The notes beneath the pieces are model-generated. The model ran no database searches, was not told where the DNA came from, and worked only from the letters and a program-made list of their open reading frames with translations. From positions 6,324,001 to 6,388,000 of the forward strand of contig NC_134436.1 of NCBI RefSeq assembly GCF_030867145.1: a stretch of DNA of 64,000 bases. Direction: 5' to 3'. A program made the position numbers and the translations under genes. Positions 42,208 to 56,400 of this stretch are shown one piece after another. This stretch comes from Opisthocomus hoazin (Eukaryota; Chordata; Aves; Opisthocomiformes; Opisthocomidae). Each line of letters opens with the position of its first letter. The first letter of the stretch is position 1.

Positions 42208-45178
42208 CTGGCAAAAAGAGAACCCAGACGCTTGGTTAAAGGATGCGCGATGCTGACAGATGTATTTCAAGAATCGGTAAAACGAGTGTCTATAATGTCA
42301 ATTAAATTGAAAGAGAAATAGAGGAAAGCTCCCAAACGAAATCACTGGGTGCCCTCAAAAACCAGCCCTATAAAATAACAATGAGCACACAAACGTGTAT
42401 GGGGAGCATTATGAACTCTGCCTGCCAACAGTGTGAAACATTTAAAAAGTCATCTGGGAAACGAATGCAACAAGAAACCTTTCCTTCTCACGTGACTCCG
42501 AACATGTCCTTCCTCCCCAACCTCCAGCCAAGGGCTCTTGGGGACGCTGTCCAGATGGCCACCAAGGCCAGGCTCTCCCAGACCCACCTTCCTCCCTCCT
42601 GAGCGGTGTCAGAGTCCAGCCTGCCCCTCAGCGAAATGCCGCACTGTCACCCATCTGGCACAGAATGCAGTCACAGAAACATTCCCCACCAGTTCTCTAC
42701 CGGCAGGTGCAGGACGTGGAGTCCGTCCGGTGGCATCACGCCTGAGACTGAACCACCACTCTGCCTCAGCTTGCGTGGCAGCACCAAGCTGATCTACCCC
42801 CATGGCCGGTCCTTGCGTGAAACGAAGAGTTCAACTGCTGTTTATCACAACTCGTCTATGTCTGTCAGAAACCCAAACAACCAAAATCCCCACAAAAATG
42901 ATTTAGAATGTCAGAAACATAGACTGCGCCCTGCATTCAGGGTTTTTCAAATGTTCTTTTTTTTTTTGTTGCCTCAATGCTCTTCGCTTTGATCGTGTCG
43001 GACTTTGCTGGCAAACCATAGCCAGGCTAATAAAGCTTCCCAAAGAACGGCTCTTCTGGGCTCCCTCCTGCAAAGGACCGGTGGCCAGGTGGCCTGCCAA
43101 GCTGGTGGGATCTCAGCAAAGGTCTCGCTGCAGGACCCGGGGTAATAATCCTTCCTGCCTGCCTCCACCGTGCTTTACGGGTACGTGCAGCAGCAGTGTG
43201 GCAAACCGGGGCTTGCTGCATGTGGCAATACAGGATGCAATTATGAGGTCATTTTTTATTCTATTCATAATTTTTTACGTTTGTGCTTATTTCCTTACTA
43301 ATGGAAATTGATTTCTGCCCAATTTTAAACAATCACAGTTAAAAGAAACTTCCTGTTCCACAGAATAAATCTGAGAAGGATTACAAATCAAGAGCTGAAA
43401 ACAGAAAAGCCATCGTATTAACTCCTGCTGCTCGCTGGGGAAGCGATGGCTTGAAAGTCTTCCCAGGTGAGAGGGGCGGATGCTGCCGAGACAGACGAGC
43501 TGCTCGTTGGACCGAGTTAGCTCTGTCCCCCTCACACCTCACCCATCCCTCCCTGCCTGCCCCGCCACACCACTGTCCGAGTGCTCCGCAGCACTCTGAG
43601 ACGACAATCCCCTCCAAATCCACGGATGTTTGAATCTAACGCTTCCCAAACCTGATCTCTGCCGGCAGCCCAAGCGATGGAAGCCTCTGTCCACGCCCGG
43701 AACAGGGAGAGCAGAGCGAGCAGAGCGCTGGACTCCCCGTGCTGCCCACCCACCACCCCTCCTGCCTGCCTGGAGGGGACAGGGAGCCGGCCCACCTTCC
43801 CCAGCCCCAGGCTGGACCCTCTGACCAGCCCCTTTCTGTCCGTTAGGTCTGCAGCTCTCAGAGAAAACGCACAGCAAAGTATAATGACGTTATCTTAAGG
43901 GCTTCTTGCCTTCAATAATTATAAATAGATACGAAACTCAGAAATGATCTAGTTAGAAGAACAAGTTTTACTCAGTTTTTACTTTTTTTTAAATCCTGAA
44001 GGACTGTTGAGTCAAAGAACCCCCCCTTGGCATTTACAGCTCTAAGGTCAGACGACGTGCCACAGGCTGCCACTGTCAGCTCCGTTTTTCTGTTTTAACG
44101 GGCGTTCTCTTCCTTCCCGCTGGCTCGCTGCCTTTTGCCCAGGTTTTCTGCTGATCCATCATACATCAGAAGTTTGACAGAAAGCCTGTCTGATTTATTA
44201 GTGCCTTGGATGTGATCTCTGCACTCCTCTGGGTCTGCTTCCAAATTCCCCTGTGTCTGGCTATCATCCACAGCCAGGCCACAAGGAACTTACACTTTTA
44301 ATGCCAGAATTTAATAGGAGAATGAAACAAAACTGTGGAGACCATAATTAAAACTATTTAAGAATTAAACAAGTTGAACATAATTTTCATGCCAACAGAA
44401 GAAGCTGGATAAATCAGATCACCAAATGGTTTTAGCCATCAATTCTCTCCAAGCCCCTTTCCAGTTTGTTTCAACCTTTCCAGGAAGACCCACCGTCTGG
44501 ACTTAGGTGGTGTCGCTGCACCTTCAAGGTTTGCTTTGGTTGAATAATGCACACAGAATGAAAAATGCACCTAGTTAGTAACAAAAAGTTTGTCTGAACA
44601 TGAAACACAGACAGACTCGCCGTTTCTTTGGTGGAGGCTTCCATTCTATTTTTCAAATGAAGGCAAGACTGTGTGAATTTTTGATTTATGTAAAATAAAA
44701 AAAAAAAAATCCTTGCCTCGTTTGTCTACACTGTGTCAGTGGCCCCACCGGACCCCTTCTCGTTCTGGCAGTTCACCAGCAGTTGCTTAACCCCAACAAA
44801 GAGTACAGCACTTCTGGATGCTGAAAAGCAAGTGTTTTATCAGAGGGGCTTAGGGTTGGAAAACAGAATCTCTGAAGCTCACCTCCTGAAATGGCGTAGT
44901 TTTCCCCAAGAGAAAAAGCAGCAGCTGCAGCCTGGCAAGCCTTGACTTTGGGATTAAATTAGGAAATACATTTCTGACCAGGAAAATACATAATTATCAG
45001 ATGTTCAGGCTCTAACTGGTAAGTCTAGGGATGAACTCTTTGACAGGGTATTACCTTCCTTTCAAAAGGAACTGCAGTTCAAGGATACCTGGAATACTTC
45101 CTATGTTCCATTTTTTTTCCAGTTAAAGTTTCCATTTGTCATTTATTCTTTCAGCTTACTTATGTGTTGCGGACTTAC
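42208..45178 (-). other. RANBP17: RANBP17 last intron
   Basis: This is the intron between the penultimate and last coding exons, about 3 kb. It mixes AT-rich sequence with a CT-rich section near 43450-43830 and an A-run at 44697-44710. No coding exon, RNA gene or recognisable transposon was seen in it. Confidence 0.8.
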
Positions 45179-45306
45179 CTGTCTCTGTTCTTCACCAAAA
45201 GGTTTTGCTCAACTCTTTCCATGAGGTTCCTGAAGCACTGATCAAGGACTTCACGTTTGTTTTCAGGCTGGCTGGTTATTAAGGTCGCCCTTAGTTCACT
45301 GAAGTA
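45179..45306 (-). CDS. RANBP17: RANBP17 penultimate coding exon
   Basis: This exon is 128 bases on the minus strand, with acceptor tgtcatag and donor AGACAG|gtaagt. It encodes YFSELRATLITSQPENKRE, then VLDQCFRNLMERVEQNLLVKN and RD, with the last codon split AG|G. It joins in phase to the exons at 49204-49302 and 42111-42207. RANBP17 is preferred over XPO7 because TLX3 lies immediately downstream and because the joined C-terminus reads like the RANBP17 version. Confidence 0.94.
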
Positions 45307-48300
45307 CTATGACAGAAAAGCGGAGAACGTTAAAAACAAGGTTTGGAAATTTAAATCCAGAGTTACTCATCTGAATCTGGAACACTCTTGAGCAGCTGCT
45401 TCACCCCTTGCCCTCCGGGAGAGGAGTTTGGCAAACAGCACGCAGAGGTCTAGCTGCACCGGGCTTCAGAGGCTGCGTCCCTGCAGCGCACCAGCTTCAG
45501 CCGTCCAGCACGACTGCAGTGCAGTGCTAACCACTGGTGGGCCTCTCACCAGCGGGTGCTGGCCGCCTAACCAGTTCCAACACAGCCAGCCACCTAGGAG
45601 AGGCAGCAGAAATAGCCCCGATGACTTCTCAAGTCCTCAGAACGGTGCAAATTTGCACACTTTGTTGTGGGCTCTGATCACTTCAGTGCTGTGACGAGAC
45701 AAGACTCACCTTCATTTTTTTAGAAGCTAAGTAATCTGTATGATTTTCTATATTACTATTCCCATTATATTCTGGCAGATCTATAGACTAGTTAAAATAG
45801 AACTTTTTATCACCTTAGGAAAATTTTGGTTTAGTCTAGAAATACGGAGCAGGAGGGGTTCTCTAGTGTTATCCACTACCCTACTACTACAGCCAAGCAA
45901 GTCACATAATGTTTAGTCTTTATTATATCGGCTGTGTCAGTCAAAGTCTTATGGCCTTGGGCGTAAGCACATCCATGGCAGAAGGACTAATACAGCCAAT
46001 TATTCAGAGGAGAACGAACCATCCTGACAAACCTGCGCCCAAGTACCTGGCAAAGCTTCTGAGCAGTCTGATATTGCAGTCAAGAGGAATATTGACAGTA
46101 TTCCCCAAACTTCAGGTGTATAACAAGATAACTTGTTAAAGGTAGGCTGAAAATCAGATTTCAGTATGCAAAATTGCGTAGACTTTTGAAGTTACTGTAA
46201 CTTGTAGGGTGTCATACAGAGTGTCAGAAAGCACAAAAGTCTGGGAGTTGTTTGCCAGACTTTTTTTTAAAACCTTTCATGCTTTTAAACCTGTTTAAAC
46301 CTTAAACAAATCTCAAATTAAACACACATCTTTTCCATAAAAATCACAGCTCTTCTGTACACACGAAGAACATATGGGATAACAAAAGAAAATGTACTAA
46401 AACCATCACACTAACGCTAAGCCCTGACAACTCCACAGGATTCTAGGAAGTGTCTGCTTTAATGTCTGCTGGGCATATTATGCTTGCCCTCAACCCAGTT
46501 CCTCTCAAACCAGAAACATCCTGCGTGACGCATCTCTGCTGACCACTGCAGCAGTACTGGAAGCGAAGGCAGCAGCTGATCAAACAGCTGGGTCTCGAAC
46601 TACTTAGGACCTCAAAACTGAAAATCACCTGGGAGCTGGTGGAAAAGATGAAATACCTGCCCGCAACAAAGACATTCCCAGAAGCCCTGTCTCAAGGTGA
46701 CAAATGCAGAATTCAACGCAGAGGCGGCCACAACCCCAACATCTTGTCCAGCGTCCACAAGTTGTTTTTAGACATGAGGCATTCCAAGAACAGCTTCAGT
46801 TGTTTCCATAACGGAAAGCATTAACAGCATGCTCAAGTAACAGCAAGGAATAACATCTCTGCCGACCGTTGATGAGTACGGCATCCCACGGCATCTCCGT
46901 TTCAACACTACGGAGCTGTTCTGAGCCCTGGGGTTTCCAGGGCTTCTCTGCAATAACATCACTTTTGCCTCTACACTCGAATGCCTGTGTTCTTTGGTTG
47001 AAGGACAACAGCAAAAAAGAGACAAGGCTGCTACATTATCAGGATACAGAGGGCTTTTTCTGCCAGCCTCTTGCCCCTAGGATTTAAATTAATCTTGCCG
47101 CTGCACTTCCGTATGGGAACAGCGTCAGGAGCCACCTGCAACCACCCCATTTCATACTAAGCTGATGCCGTCTCAGAAGATTTAGCATTGCTTTAGGGTG
47201 GACTCTGAGTATGATTCCTGTTTTGCCATAACTACCCCTGTTGGTGCAAGCATGTATAAATCCCAATTTTGCCGAGTCCCAAAGTAAACCTGATGCTTTC
47301 CCTTTGAGATGAATTATAGGCAAAGAAGATCTCATTAAAACAAAAGAAGAAGAGAACAAGCTGTAAAACATGGTAAATGTGTGCTTGCTATCTCAGGAAC
47401 CGCAGAGACAGAGACCCTACCTGAAGGAACCCATTTCCAATAAACAAACCAGCAGTGCGCTGAAATGAGCCAAGAAAAGGTGACTTTTACAGCCATATAT
47501 AAGTACGTGTCCCACTTTTCTGAACATGAAATAAATTACCTTCATGCAAAAGGGGCAATACAAATATTGTAAATCCTATTTCCTGTTCTCCATCCTTCCA
47601 AAAGAAATGTAAGGCTTGTTCGTAAGTAAAGGTGCTTGTACATATCCATGTCTACTAAGCAAAACACATAATCACTAGAACTAGTCTAATTTCAGTAAAA
47701 AGAATATTCTGCCACTCACAAATTTATTCCTTATGATTTACAGCTCCACGGTTTTATCTTCAAGTGAAATATTTAATTTCTTCTTATACTGAAGCATCAA
47801 AACCACATAATTAATATGTAGTCAGGCTAATACTTAAATGCTATAAATCAGAAGCATTATATAAACAAAAGTGTCGTCTTGAACAAGATTGGGAATGCAC
47901 AAAACTACTTATTTCCCACTTTTATAATGATGCAGTGACTCAGAGCAGATAGAAAATGATTAGTTTTCCTTCCAAAGTAGGAAATATTGCTTCCATCTGT
48001 AAAGTATAATATTGTGATGTCATAAAGTTTTCCTAAACACTGAATTTGCCCTTATTCCCTCTCAATCATTTTAAAAGAACTGCTCTCTCTTATAGAGCTT
48101 GGATTTAAATCACAATAACACACCAAGAAGATGAATGACAGTGCTATTGGATATGGCTAAAATTGGATCCTTCAGCACAGGTGAATGATGAGACAGCGCT
48201 TCTCTTCTTGATATATTTTCTTCTTCTATTAGTTTCCTTCCATAGCTGGGATTTCAGTTTGAATTTTAATGTATGCAGTTGCCGCTAATCTTAGTGTCTT

Positions 48301-49203
48301 ATTTTTTTCTAGCACCCTCTTATTGTATAGACAATTCATTCTCCAAAGCAGTAATACACTGAGGCTTGTGACTGCCCAAGAGATAAAGCAATTCAGAATA
48401 AAGTTAGAGCTGGCTCTGAAGTATGACGAATACAACAGGTCAATATCTTCAGAAACAATGCCTTGCCATACAAAAAATGCACACATTTAGATCAACTCGC
48501 ATTCATTTACCCAGATGGTTTCCATTTCAGACAATATTGTCTCTATTAAGTCACCAGGGAAACACGATGGGTATATCCAAATTCATAGTTTCAGATTTTA
48601 TTGAAAGGGCAAATTGCAGAGTATTTCCTGGTTTACAGAATTTGCCACAGATGCACACAATCCAAACTGCAATCAATGCGAGTAACTTAACCGTAAGCGC
48701 TCAGATAATACCCCCCAAAGCCAGTTGTTCCTGTGAAACCTTTCAGAAAAAGAAATTGGTTAACTGTTCTTCTAGGAAGCAATTTTTCTGATGTGATTTC
48801 CACAGTGTTCTTGTTTCATATTTCTATCTAAAAGCCAGACGAGCTCGCATAACTTCTATTCTTGCTTAATTCTGGAAAAGTGAAGACATAGAATTTAATC
48901 AAAAAACGGTTAACGACACCCTTGCTCAACCTAAGGTTGGGTGTACAAGCTGGGGAAAGGTTTGAGAGGATTTTTCATCACAACGAAGCCACTCAGCCTC
49001 TGTGAACTACTCTGTAAAATACTCACACAGCACATGAGCTGAACCCTACTCTCCACTCCTAGCGTGGACATAATGGAGCGACGTCCCAAGGAAAGAGATG
49101 GGGGATTTGAAGGGCAACAGGCAGCTCTGTTCTACATGAAATAATTATTTCAACTATTTGCGCACGTGAAGCGTGGATATGGTGGCATTTCTTAAATACT
49201 CAC
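45307..49203 (-). other. RANBP17: RANBP17 intron
   Basis: This intron of about 3.9 kb joins the exons at 49204-49302 and 45179-45306. It is AT-rich, with no further exon or repeat recognised. Short open frames such as 46768-47025 show no family resemblance. Confidence 0.8.
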
Positions 49204-49302
49204 TTTCTCATTGAGAAGTATAAGTCCAAGCAGCGGTCTTGACACAGACCACTGGTTTCTGCAGTCTTCAAAAATGATGGTGTTCATCAGGATTGACATC
49301 AT
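49204..49302 (-). CDS. RANBP17: RANBP17 antepenultimate coding exon
   Basis: This exon is 99 bases (33 codons) in phase 0 on the minus strand, with acceptor tttctttcag and donor GAGAAA|gtgagt. It encodes [18 protein letters not shown] followed by [15 protein letters not shown]. This block is strongly conserved in RANBP17 and its paralogue exportin-7 (XPO7), importin-beta superfamily receptors that carry cargo through the nuclear pore in a Ran-GTP-dependent way. The exon starts with two methionines but is internal; it is not a translation start. I did not find the preceding exon, so the intron upstream appears to be at least 14.7 kb or to continue beyond the window. Confidence 0.94.
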
Positions 49303-52300
49303 CTGAAAGAAAATTCAGACAGTTTACATGAATATGGATACTGTTGTTACATTGTGTGATGTGGCGAGAAGCAAAAATTAACAAAACCTTTACTGACCAT
49401 GCTGAAATAACCGAGATTTCATATATGACCACGGTATTACAAAAGTCATTCTTCCAAACAAATATTTCCATAACCAAAACTCCCAGGTGAAGAAAGTTAA
49501 AGAAAACGAAATGTCAAAGCTCGGCTCTGAAGAAAAAGTTGAAGTTAAAACAAGTATGAATTGAGATTTAGAGCTGTGCTAATTTAAGGTACGGGCTTTG
49601 ACTTTACTACAGGGACTTGCCCTGTTGTCACACTACTTCTAGGAGAGCAATACATGTGTGGCCAGTAATCTATATTAGTTTCAGATTAATCCCTAGCTGC
49701 TCTGCAAGATTCTGGTTTTCTCACATCCACCTTTCCTCGTGCATGAGACTGCAAGGCATTTGAAGGGAGCACTCCCTGTTTTGATGAAGGCAATACTGAT
49801 TACAGCAAGAAGCCTACAAATCTACACCATTTCCACTGCAGTTACAAATCCAGCCGCTGAGTTTAGCCATTGGACTTTGCTTCTGTGACTTACTTTATGG
49901 AGCTCTACAGCAGGGACAAAGCCACTTCATCAACTTTACAAAGCACTGAGATCTATCAACTCATACAATTAAGTTCTATTGGCACCCAAACAGAAGCTAC
50001 ATAATTCACTTTGCTCGTTGGCTGGCACGTCACCAGAGCCTTCAGCTAATGCCACACGGAGCGCTCTGCCTCTGAGGCCTCTTCTGGTCTTGCTGTGCTT
50101 CTGTGTCTCTGGTGTGTCTAGCTAGGGAGGGTAGGACTTATTTTAGGGACCGGCACAATTTTTGTAAAAAGAAATTACAAAATAACTATAGAATCCACTT
50201 AAAGATAAAATGCTCTAAGATATCCTTGAGATACGTTAGTCCAAAATGCCAAAGGCCACAACATACACGAACCTAAAAACATTACTCAGAGATTAAACAG
50301 GGTGAAAATTTGTAAAATGTCACCAGTAAGTAGTTTGACTCACATTTATAAAATATCTACACCCTAAAACCAAACATAGAGGAAGTAGAAAATCATTAAA
50401 TCCTTTCTTCTAGGCCAATGAGCAGCTATGAGCAGGGTCTCCAGAGAGCTGCCACTCTGCAAACTAGCCTGTAATAACTGACCAAGGCGAAGTCAAACAG
50501 CGTGTTTCACTAAATGAAAAAGATGAATCCTCGCACTACAAATCACCTGGAACAGAGATATCCACAAATCATTCGAGCTCTCAGGTTAGGAACACACGGT
50601 CTGGCGTGGGAAAGGCCAATTCTTCACCTGACTTGACAGTTTATGTATCAGGCAAACTATTTTCCATTACTCGCAGGACAAAACCAGTTCTATAAGGCTT
50701 TGGAACCAATGTAAACAATCCAAACCCTCTGCACAAGTACTGACAGGGGATTGTATTCCAAACATGAACAGTAATTTACAACTTCTTAGAATTCATTCAT
50801 TTCCAGGTTTTCTTCTCCGTAGCTTGCAACAAAGCCGGCTGTTAGGACATTTTTTTTAAGTAATTAAACAAACTCACTCAAGCTGTGATTTAGTCAGAGC
50901 ACCACGACTGACATACGCGTGTTTCCTGGAAAAAGTGCTGTGCACGTAGAGAGGCTTTCAACGTGATGCTCAATCTAAAGAGGGCACGCGCAGAGACAAG
51001 TTCACACCTGACCCAGAGGAGAAGTGCCATCTCTTCAAGCTCCAGCTTTATCAAACAACTCCTGAGCATGTCCTTAAAGTCTCTACCCCAGAATTGCTAT
51101 TAAATTGCCAATGAACTAAAAAGCACATATTTTAGGAAAGTTTTGGGCCTAAATATGGAAGAAGACCAAAACGTCCACAATTCACCTGGGAAGCTCTTAT
51201 TTGTCTCTGCGCAGCAGCAGTACAGACAGTGCTGAAATAAACAGGGAATATGATGAGCATTACAACTCATAAAAACAAAGCCATCTAAAGCAATCCAAAG
51301 CAGTAACGATTAATTGTGTGCTTTGATATTGGCCAACCAGGACAGGCAACGGTGAAAGCCTCCCTCGCGCTCCCAAGCTTTTCCTCTGGCAAGATCCTAC
51401 TGTCAACCATTTTTAATTCCACTTCTGACTGTAAGAATTAATGAAAGAGAACCCTTTTAGAAATCATTGGACGGGCAGGGAACAACACTGTGTTCAAGAG
51501 TCAGCTAGGTCTCGTACCTGGACATGTGCGTGTCTGGTTTCTTCACGGCTCAACCCATTCCTTTCAGTTCCACGAGACAGCTGCAGAACCGCCAAGCTCT
51601 AATGCTTTCCCACACAGTTGCCTCTGTTCAAAGGAACTGCTGGGACTAGTGGTACCACCGCACTGATACGACCAAGGCCAACACCTGCCCCGGGCTCTCT
51701 GCAACAGTGATTAATGCCTCTCGTGAAGTTACGTAAGGTTACTACTCGCAGAGGTGCACAATTTGGAATCCTATTCTGCTGTCTTTGCAGACGTCTTAGA
51801 CATCCCGTTTCTTGCAAAGATTAAAAGAAGTAGTAATCAAGGTGTTCGGCTCAGCATTAAGAGTTGCGTGCATAAAACTGGGGAAAACCCATCTATCACA
51901 TCAAGATCTCTGCTGGAGGTTGTCAGGAGTGCATTATGGCACAGGCAGAAGACAATCAGCAATCATTGAGTCTCATTCCACCAAGATGAATGGCACCAAA
52001 ATCCCTGGTAAGAGCCTGAAACTTCCCTTTTCCTGTTTTCCACGTTTCTCCCTCACAACTATTGCTGCTGCTTTGTTTCACTCCGTAGCTTTGGTTTCCT
52101 GTGCGACTTCTGCAGGAGGCTACCGCGAGCTGTTCGCATGCCAGCTCCTTCTTTGTCTTACAGTGCTGCCGACACAACCCGAGAGCGGTCGCACCCGCAA
52201 ACGAGCGCTGGGAGACCACTCCTGCTGGAAAGAACTTCGTTCTGAGGGAGCCAGCCTGCACGGGTCCATCTGCAAGGCAACCGAGCTGGCCTAGACAAGG

Positions 52301-52770
52301 CTCCTGCTACTTTACAATGAAGCTTTGCCTCAGCAAACAGCACATTTACTGGTGATGTACCAGACTTTAACTCCTTCTTGGGCAGAGGTATCAGGCGTTC
52401 ATTTAATTTCATTAATTCTCCCTCTCCCGCCTCTCTACTATTTTCACGTAATATAGAACAGCTTCTTCCCACCTTGACAAGTGACATCTGCAGCCTCCTC
52501 CTTCAGACCTCATGTGATCAGTGATTTGGCTCTGCTGTAATCAGGAGAAACAGGTCGACCCAGCCAGGAAATAATTTCTAGACACTTTACACACAGCTCC
52601 GTATATATACAAACCCATTTTTATTGCTCCCTTGAGTTGCTCAGGTCATGAAGGAACTGAAACTCTTTAAGCTTCTGAGGGAGGCTCTGAAATAACGTGC
52701 CTTCTTCGTATATCATTTGCTGACACACATTTACACGCACTTGTATACATGATGGCAACTGGTACAGTAA

Positions 52771-53414
52771 TGTCGTGGTTTAATCCGGCAGCCGGCAACT
52801 AAGCACTAGAGAGCCACTTGCTCACCTCTCTCCCCACAGTGGGATGGGGAGGAGAAAAGGAGAAACGGAGAAACTCGTGGGCTGAGATAAAGACGGTTTA
52901 ACACAACAACAAAGTAAATACTAACACTACTACTATTAATGATAATAATGAATATGCAAAACAAACTATATACAATTTTTCTCACCACCCGATGACTGAT
53001 TCTCAGCCAGTCCCTGAGCAGCAATCACAGAACCCGGAAAATCATGGATTTTGCAAAACTCCTGGAACAGATGGAACTCCTGGAAAAGTTCGAACTCTCA
53101 GGCAAGAGAGGATGTGAACCCATGGAAACGAGAGAGGAGGATTCCTGCCCCTGGGCCAACCCTCCTTATAAAGTGAGTGTGGTGTCTGTGGTATGGAATA
53201 TTTCCATGGGCTAGCTTGGCTAGCTGTCTGGCTGTTCTCCCTCCCAGCTCCTGCACACCTGCTCAGTAGCTGAATAAGAGAAATTGGAAAAAAGTCCCTG
53301 ATTTCATAGCAACAGCTAAGAATATCAGCATTACCAACGTTCTTCTTGTACTAAATCCAAAACACAGCAGCTACTGGGAAGAAAATGAACTCTATTCCAG
53401 CCAAAACCAGGACA
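52771..53414 (+). mobile_element. Solo LTR of an avian endogenous retrovirus
   Basis: The 644-base element starts TGTCGTGGTTTAAT and ends AAACCAGGACA, so it has the TG...CA termini of an LTR. The terminal sequences match a type I know from bird ERV LTRs. Flanking pentamers are agtaa on the left and agaaa on the right, a possible 5-base target duplication with one change. A TATAAA at 53167-53172 could be the LTR promoter. No retroviral coding sequence or second LTR lies beside it, so it is a recombination-derived solo LTR. It sits in the presumed RANBP17 intron, antisense to the gene. Confidence 0.85.
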
Positions 53415-56400
53415 AGAAACGATAACCGCAACTTTCTGAAGATGAGATCTTGCTCAGTAACACCTACAAACGAAGGGATGGCTGCAGTTATGCGGCCAGC
53501 ACCGGTGCCCCAGAGCAACCCTGCCCACTCCCAGGCCATCAGCTGGACCCAGGCACACGAGCAAGCGTTCAGCTGCCAACAGCAGCAGCACTGTCCGCAT
53601 TTTTACTTCACTTCTTTCGAGAACTGCAGAGCGCTTCCCAGATGTTAGTTAGCTTCAAAGCACGCCGCTGAGATACATCAGCATTACCGTCACATTTTCC
53701 AGAGGGGCTGACTGAGGAACCAAGTCTGTACGGAAAGCCGTTGTGATACAGACCTGGGGCATCTCCTCAGCTTCCTCTGCTCCTTCCAGCCATCGCCAAG
53801 CCCTGGCCGTGCTGTTGCTAGAGACCTGCTGTCCCTCTTACCGGGCAGCAGAAGCAGCTGGTGGGGTTCAGGTGGACGTGCCTGTACAGCGTGCAGGTGT
53901 CAGAGGGAAACCCATGCTATGGTACACCCTCCTTGCTCCCCTTTGCCAGAAGTCTCATCATCTAATTGGAGACCACAAAGCCACTCAATGGCAAAACAAA
54001 GCACAGAGCACAGAAGCAGAACTGATCAAACGTACGGAATTTTTGATTTCTAGGTGGAAAATACCACACTGGTAGAAAGTGAAACGCTTTGCTTCAGGAA
54101 AATGACTTCCCAGATGCTGGCACAGACCCCTAGAGCGGAGCGGCACTCCCGCAGCCGGGGCAGCTGCCGGAGGCGTGGGGCAGGCTCCAGCCCTCCCGCT
54201 GACTCAGGCAGAAAACAAGGTCTCAAGGTGGGGAGAGACACTAAAAAGGAAGGGGGCAGGGGAACAGATAATCTATGTCCTACTTAGTTCAAAACAGCAA
54301 CCTTGCTGCTCTTCTCATCTTGAACACATCACTTTATCTGGTTCAATAAATGTTTCTCCTGACACATTTGTTCTCTACAAAAGGAACTATTGACAGAACA
54401 GGCAAGAACAAAGAACTGTTCTTCCAATAAATTAATTTTTCAGAGCTTCTCCTCCTTCAAAGCCTCTTTCTTTCCTGGGTGGAGGAGGAAGATGCTGGTC
54501 CAGATAACCCTCATTATGAAAACTAATTCTAAAGGAAGTTGGAAAAGAAGCTTCCTTTCCATTAAAAAGACTTTTTTTGCTGCTCCATGTTATCAATAAA
54601 GAGCACTTGCATCATTGCAGGTCCCATAACTCGTTTCTCTCTCCAATATGTTGGGATGAGTATTTTATTCTGCTGCAGCTAATCATATTTTACCATAAAG
54701 AATGTTATATTAATACCAAGGAGAGCAGTATGTATTCCGTTATAAAGGATTTAGAACAGTCAAGAACACGCACAGCTTTTAACCAAAGACTTTGCTGGTA
54801 ATAACACTCCTTTTTTCCATTCAGATCTGAAAAAGATTCAGATTTTTTCATTGTTTAGCATATGAAGTTTGGTGGGTTTTTATAGCTCTAGCTTCAGACC
54901 ATCCGCTCTTAATTTAGGAGCTGTGATTACTAATTTAAATGTTCTTTGGAGTTCTCAGTTCTTTCATCATCAAGTCTTCCTCTATCAATAGATGGATCAT
55001 CATTTACTAGTAATACTAGGAAGATTTAAATGCTCCAAGATTATTAAATACCTTAAATTTTAATCTGTTGTTTTAAAATATTTATTTTACCAGAAAGCCT
55101 AACTTTCACATTGGTATTTTGCACGTTCAGAGCTAAAATTTCCAGATGAAATAAGACAACTAAAGCCTTTATTTATTATGGAAGTGAGAACCAGTCCATT
55201 ATTCCTGAACTAAAAATATCTAGCTGCCAGAAACAGCAAATCAGTTGAGATTTGCAATATATGAGAGTTTCAGAATCAGGCCTCTGGTCGCCCTGCCTCA
55301 CGGAATCACATTAGGCCAACACAGAGCTCTGAACAAGCTGTTGGGGAGCAGCAGAAGCGCGGCAGGCTGGCGCTGCGGCCGACGTGGGCAGCCTCCACCT
55401 CCGGCACCGAACAACAGGCCGCGTCCCACCGCAGCAGCTTTCCTTCTGGACACCCTCGCAGCTCTCTCCCGTCCTGCTGCTAATTTTTGTTGCATGTAGA
55501 GGAGGCGTTGTGGAAGGAGGGCGGGCGGGAGAGAGAGAAGAGGGCATCAGTCAGAAGACACAGGCAGCCCATGAAACCGGGCTAAGGCAACCACAGAGCT
55601 CTTTCCAACGGCCGCTCTCCAAGCCACCCTCAGACCAAGCTTTTCCTTCAGCCTGTATAGCCTAGATTGCTCCAGATTTCTGTCCACAGCATACAGCATT
55701 TCACCCTATTTATACCTACTTCCACTATATATATTTAAATAAACATTAATAACTAAAATGTCATGACTCAGCTGCTGAAGCTTAAAACAGTGAGGGACTC
55801 AATCTTGTATCTCCATTTGGAACAGCTCAATTGGGTCTGGCCTTTTTGCTTCCTTTTATGAAAAATTAAGATATAAATGGCTGAAAAAAATCCAGTCTTG
55901 GTGTCAGGACAAGGCACCTGGGGACGCACTGAACACCGTCAACTAGTATATGCCTGCAGCTGATGGACTGAGATATGATTTAAGTGTAACTTTCACAGGG
56001 TATTCCTATCAGTCGTATGCTATGTCCTGCTGGGAGAGTCCTTTCTCCCAGTGTTCAGAAGGAATGGAAAAGGGATGGATACAGATCTGAATAAGAAACA
56101 GTTCCAGGGAGCGTGGAGCTTGGTAATGCCCTGGATATGTCTTTAGAACTGGACAAACGGCTGAGCATGGGAGATTTACTTGAAGTAGGTCCCAATCAGA
56201 GCCAGCAGATATAATCGTAAGGTAAGATTGCACTAACTTCTGTCAAACCTGACTTTGTATCTGAAAGAGAAACATGAGTGCACACTCAAAAAGACACATT
56301 TAGGATGACAGCTTCATGCTAACAACAGGCACCTGCAACACGCCCATTAAATTTACTACCCCAGATCCACTGTAGCTTTCTATATTTTTCCCACTGTTAA

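Noticed and set aside
51518-51602. Minus-strand exon-like stretch ending in CATGTCCAG|gtacga, in phase 0 before the RANBP17 exon at 49302
   Set aside because: The junction phase fits, but the encoded residues do not resemble the conserved RANBP17/XPO7 segment expected there.
55298-55495. Minus-strand frame beginning MQQ, considered as the missing RANBP17 exon
   Set aside because: Only the first three residues match the expected motif; the rest is Arg/Ala-rich and no donor follows in phase.
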